Notes under the pieces: model-generated
What the model saw: only the letters and a program-made list of their open reading frames with translations
Databases searched by the model: none
Told to the model about the DNA's origin: nothing
From: Desulfobacterales bacterium CG23_combo_of_CG06-09_8_20_14_all_52_9
GTDB lineage: Bacteria; Desulfobacterota; Desulfobacteria; Desulfobacterales; UBA2156
Direction: 5' to 3'
Assembly: GCA_002771315.1 (NCBI GenBank)
Contig: PCSF01000150.1
Coordinates: forward strand, 1 to 14,576
DNA: 14,576 nt
Shown: piece by piece, positions 13,673 to 14,576 of the stretch
Layout of the letters: the number at the start of each line of letters is the position of its first letter
How positions within the stretch are numbered: the stretch's first letter is position 1
Position numbers and translations under genes: made by a program

Positions 13673-14576
13673 GATACGATTTTTCAGTCATCGGTGCCGG
13701 CGCGGCGGGCATGACAGCCGCCGTCATTCTGGCCAAACACGGATTGAGCGTGGCCCTCGTCGAAGCATCTCCAAAGATCGGTCCGCTTCTCAGGGGTTTT
13801 GAACGCAAGGGGATTTACTTCGATACGGGTTTTCATTTCGCCGGGGGTCTGGGTGACGGCGGGATCCTGGATATATTCTTTCGTTATTTAGGAATCAGCG
13901 ACAAGATCCAAAGAGCGCCATTTGATCCCGAAGGTTTTGATCTCTTCCGGTTTTCCCCTTCGGAGGGCGATTTTCTTTTTCCTTACGGATATGACCGCAT
14001 CCGGGACCGGCTTTGCGAGTTCTTTCCCGGGGAACGAAACGCGATCATCGCCTATCTTAGCGCCGTTTGCGAAAGCTTCCGATCGAGGCCCTATCTCAAC
14101 CTGGACCGGGAAGTACTCCCCATGCAGGAGCTGAGAAGCGTCCATGGCCCGAGTCTGAAAGAGGTATTGGACAGCCTGAGCGAAAACGATCGTCTCAAGC
14201 GCATCCTTTCCGCCCACTGCTATCTCCATGGGGCAACCGCCGGAGAGGTTACCTTTGCCCAACATGCTGCCGTTGTGGGATCGTACTACGAGTCGGTCCA
14301 TGGACTCCGGGGAGGCGGCGCCAGTATTGTGCGCGCCTTCGAATCGGTCCTTTCCGATCACGGCGTTGACGTATTCTGCGGCCAAAGGGTTTCCGGGATC
14401 GATTTCCCATCCCGGGAAAAACCGGAAGCAGTACTCCTGGCAAACGGGGAACGCATTGCCTGCGGGGCATGCATCGTTTCCACCCACCCTCGACATCTGC
14501 TGAACCTGGTACCCCCGGGCCTCTTCAAACCTTCCTATATAAGACGTCTGGAAAGCCTGGATGAGTCCCCTTCCGC
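13669..14576 (+). CDS. FAD-dependent oxidoreductase, phytoene-desaturase-like (cut by window end)
   Basis: The frame starts at GTG 13669, overlapping the ketosynthase stop in GTGA, and stays open for 302 codons to the window end, so the C-terminus is missing. The N-terminus reads YDFSVIGAGAAGMTAAVILA, with the dinucleotide-binding GAGAAG at residues 9-14 and the ribose-binding Glu at 32 in VALVEAS. DTGFHFAGGLGDGG and SVHGLRGGGASIVRAFE fit the CrtI/retinol-saturase/amine-oxidoreductase superfamily. These flavoenzymes desaturate, saturate or isomerise polyene or acyl chains. Joined to a ketosynthase and ketoreductase, it probably acts on the acyl product, on or off a carrier protein. The GTG start, with no clear ribosome binding site, implies translational coupling. 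The exact substrate is unknown. Confidence 0.85.
   Translation, partial: MRYDFSVIGAGAAGMTAAVILAKHGLSVALVEASPKIGPLLRGFERKGIYFDTGFHFAGGLGDGGILDIFFRYLGISDKIQRAPFDPEGFDLFRFSPSEGDFLFPYGYDRIRDRLCEFFPGERNAIIAYLSAVCESFRSRPYLNLDREVLPMQELRSVHGPSLKEVLDSLSENDRLKRILSAHCYLHGATAGEVTFAQHAAVVGSYYESVHGLRGGGASIVRAFESVLSDHGVDVFCGQRVSGIDFPSREKPEAVLLANGERIACGACIVSTHPRHLLNLVPPGLFKPSYIRRLESLDESPS

Noticed and set aside
1..14576. CRISPR array, tRNA or rRNA genes
   Set aside because: No regularly spaced direct repeats were seen and no tRNA cloverleaf or rRNA segment was recognised by eye. A tRNA or covariance scan would settle this.

Overview
The window looks like chromosomal DNA from a fairly GC-rich Gram-negative bacterium. 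A sulfate-reducing or related member of the Desulfobacterota is my best guess. The guess rests on the gene mix and on a 153-bp inverted-repeat element (10805-10957) that resembles, from memory, a dispersed repeat of that group. No rRNA, tRNA or CRISPR array was found, so the assignment is an inference.

Layout, left to right. (1) 322-4840, + strand: a complete branched-chain amino acid ABC transporter operon, livK-livH-livM-livG-livF. A perfect 15-bp inverted repeat lies between livK and livH. livG carries a one-base deletion inside its Walker A motif. (2) 5047-5877, - strand, convergent with the liv operon: a two-helix potassium channel with a TVGYGD filter and an unfamiliar cytosolic tail instead of an RCK domain. 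(3) 5878-6313: intergenic, with a repeated TAAAATTTGTC motif and a perfect dyad, ending in a strong promoter whose operator-like palindrome spans the -35 to -10 region. (4) 6314-6910, + strand: a HigB-HigA type toxin-antitoxin pair, possibly with a leaderless toxin mRNA. (5) 6911-7683: mobile-element debris, including imperfect palindromes and the 3' part of a YREK-type transposase. (6) 7684-9039, + strand: a B12-binding-domain/radical SAM enzyme. (7) 9256-10608, - strand: NADP-type glutamate dehydrogenase. (8) 10609-11026: regulatory DNA with a terminator-like hairpin, a good sigma-70 promoter and the MITE-like repeat, which lies between that promoter and the next gene. (9) 11027 to the window end, + strand: an operon of a secreted SmpA/OmlA-like protein, a FabG-type reductase, a FabB-like ketosynthase with an intact Cys-His-His-Lys set, and a FAD-dependent oxidoreductase of the phytoene-desaturase type. 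The last gene is cut by the window end.

Region 9, with the radical SAM gene of region 6 close by, is the most interesting part. A ketosynthase, a ketoreductase and a desaturase/saturase-like flavoenzyme in one tight operon suggest an unusual fatty-acyl or polyene product rather than housekeeping fatty acid synthesis. Ladderane-type and aryl-polyene-type clusters combine similar enzymes. The window holds only the start of the operon: no acyl carrier protein, dehydratase or acyltransferase is visible, so the product cannot be named.
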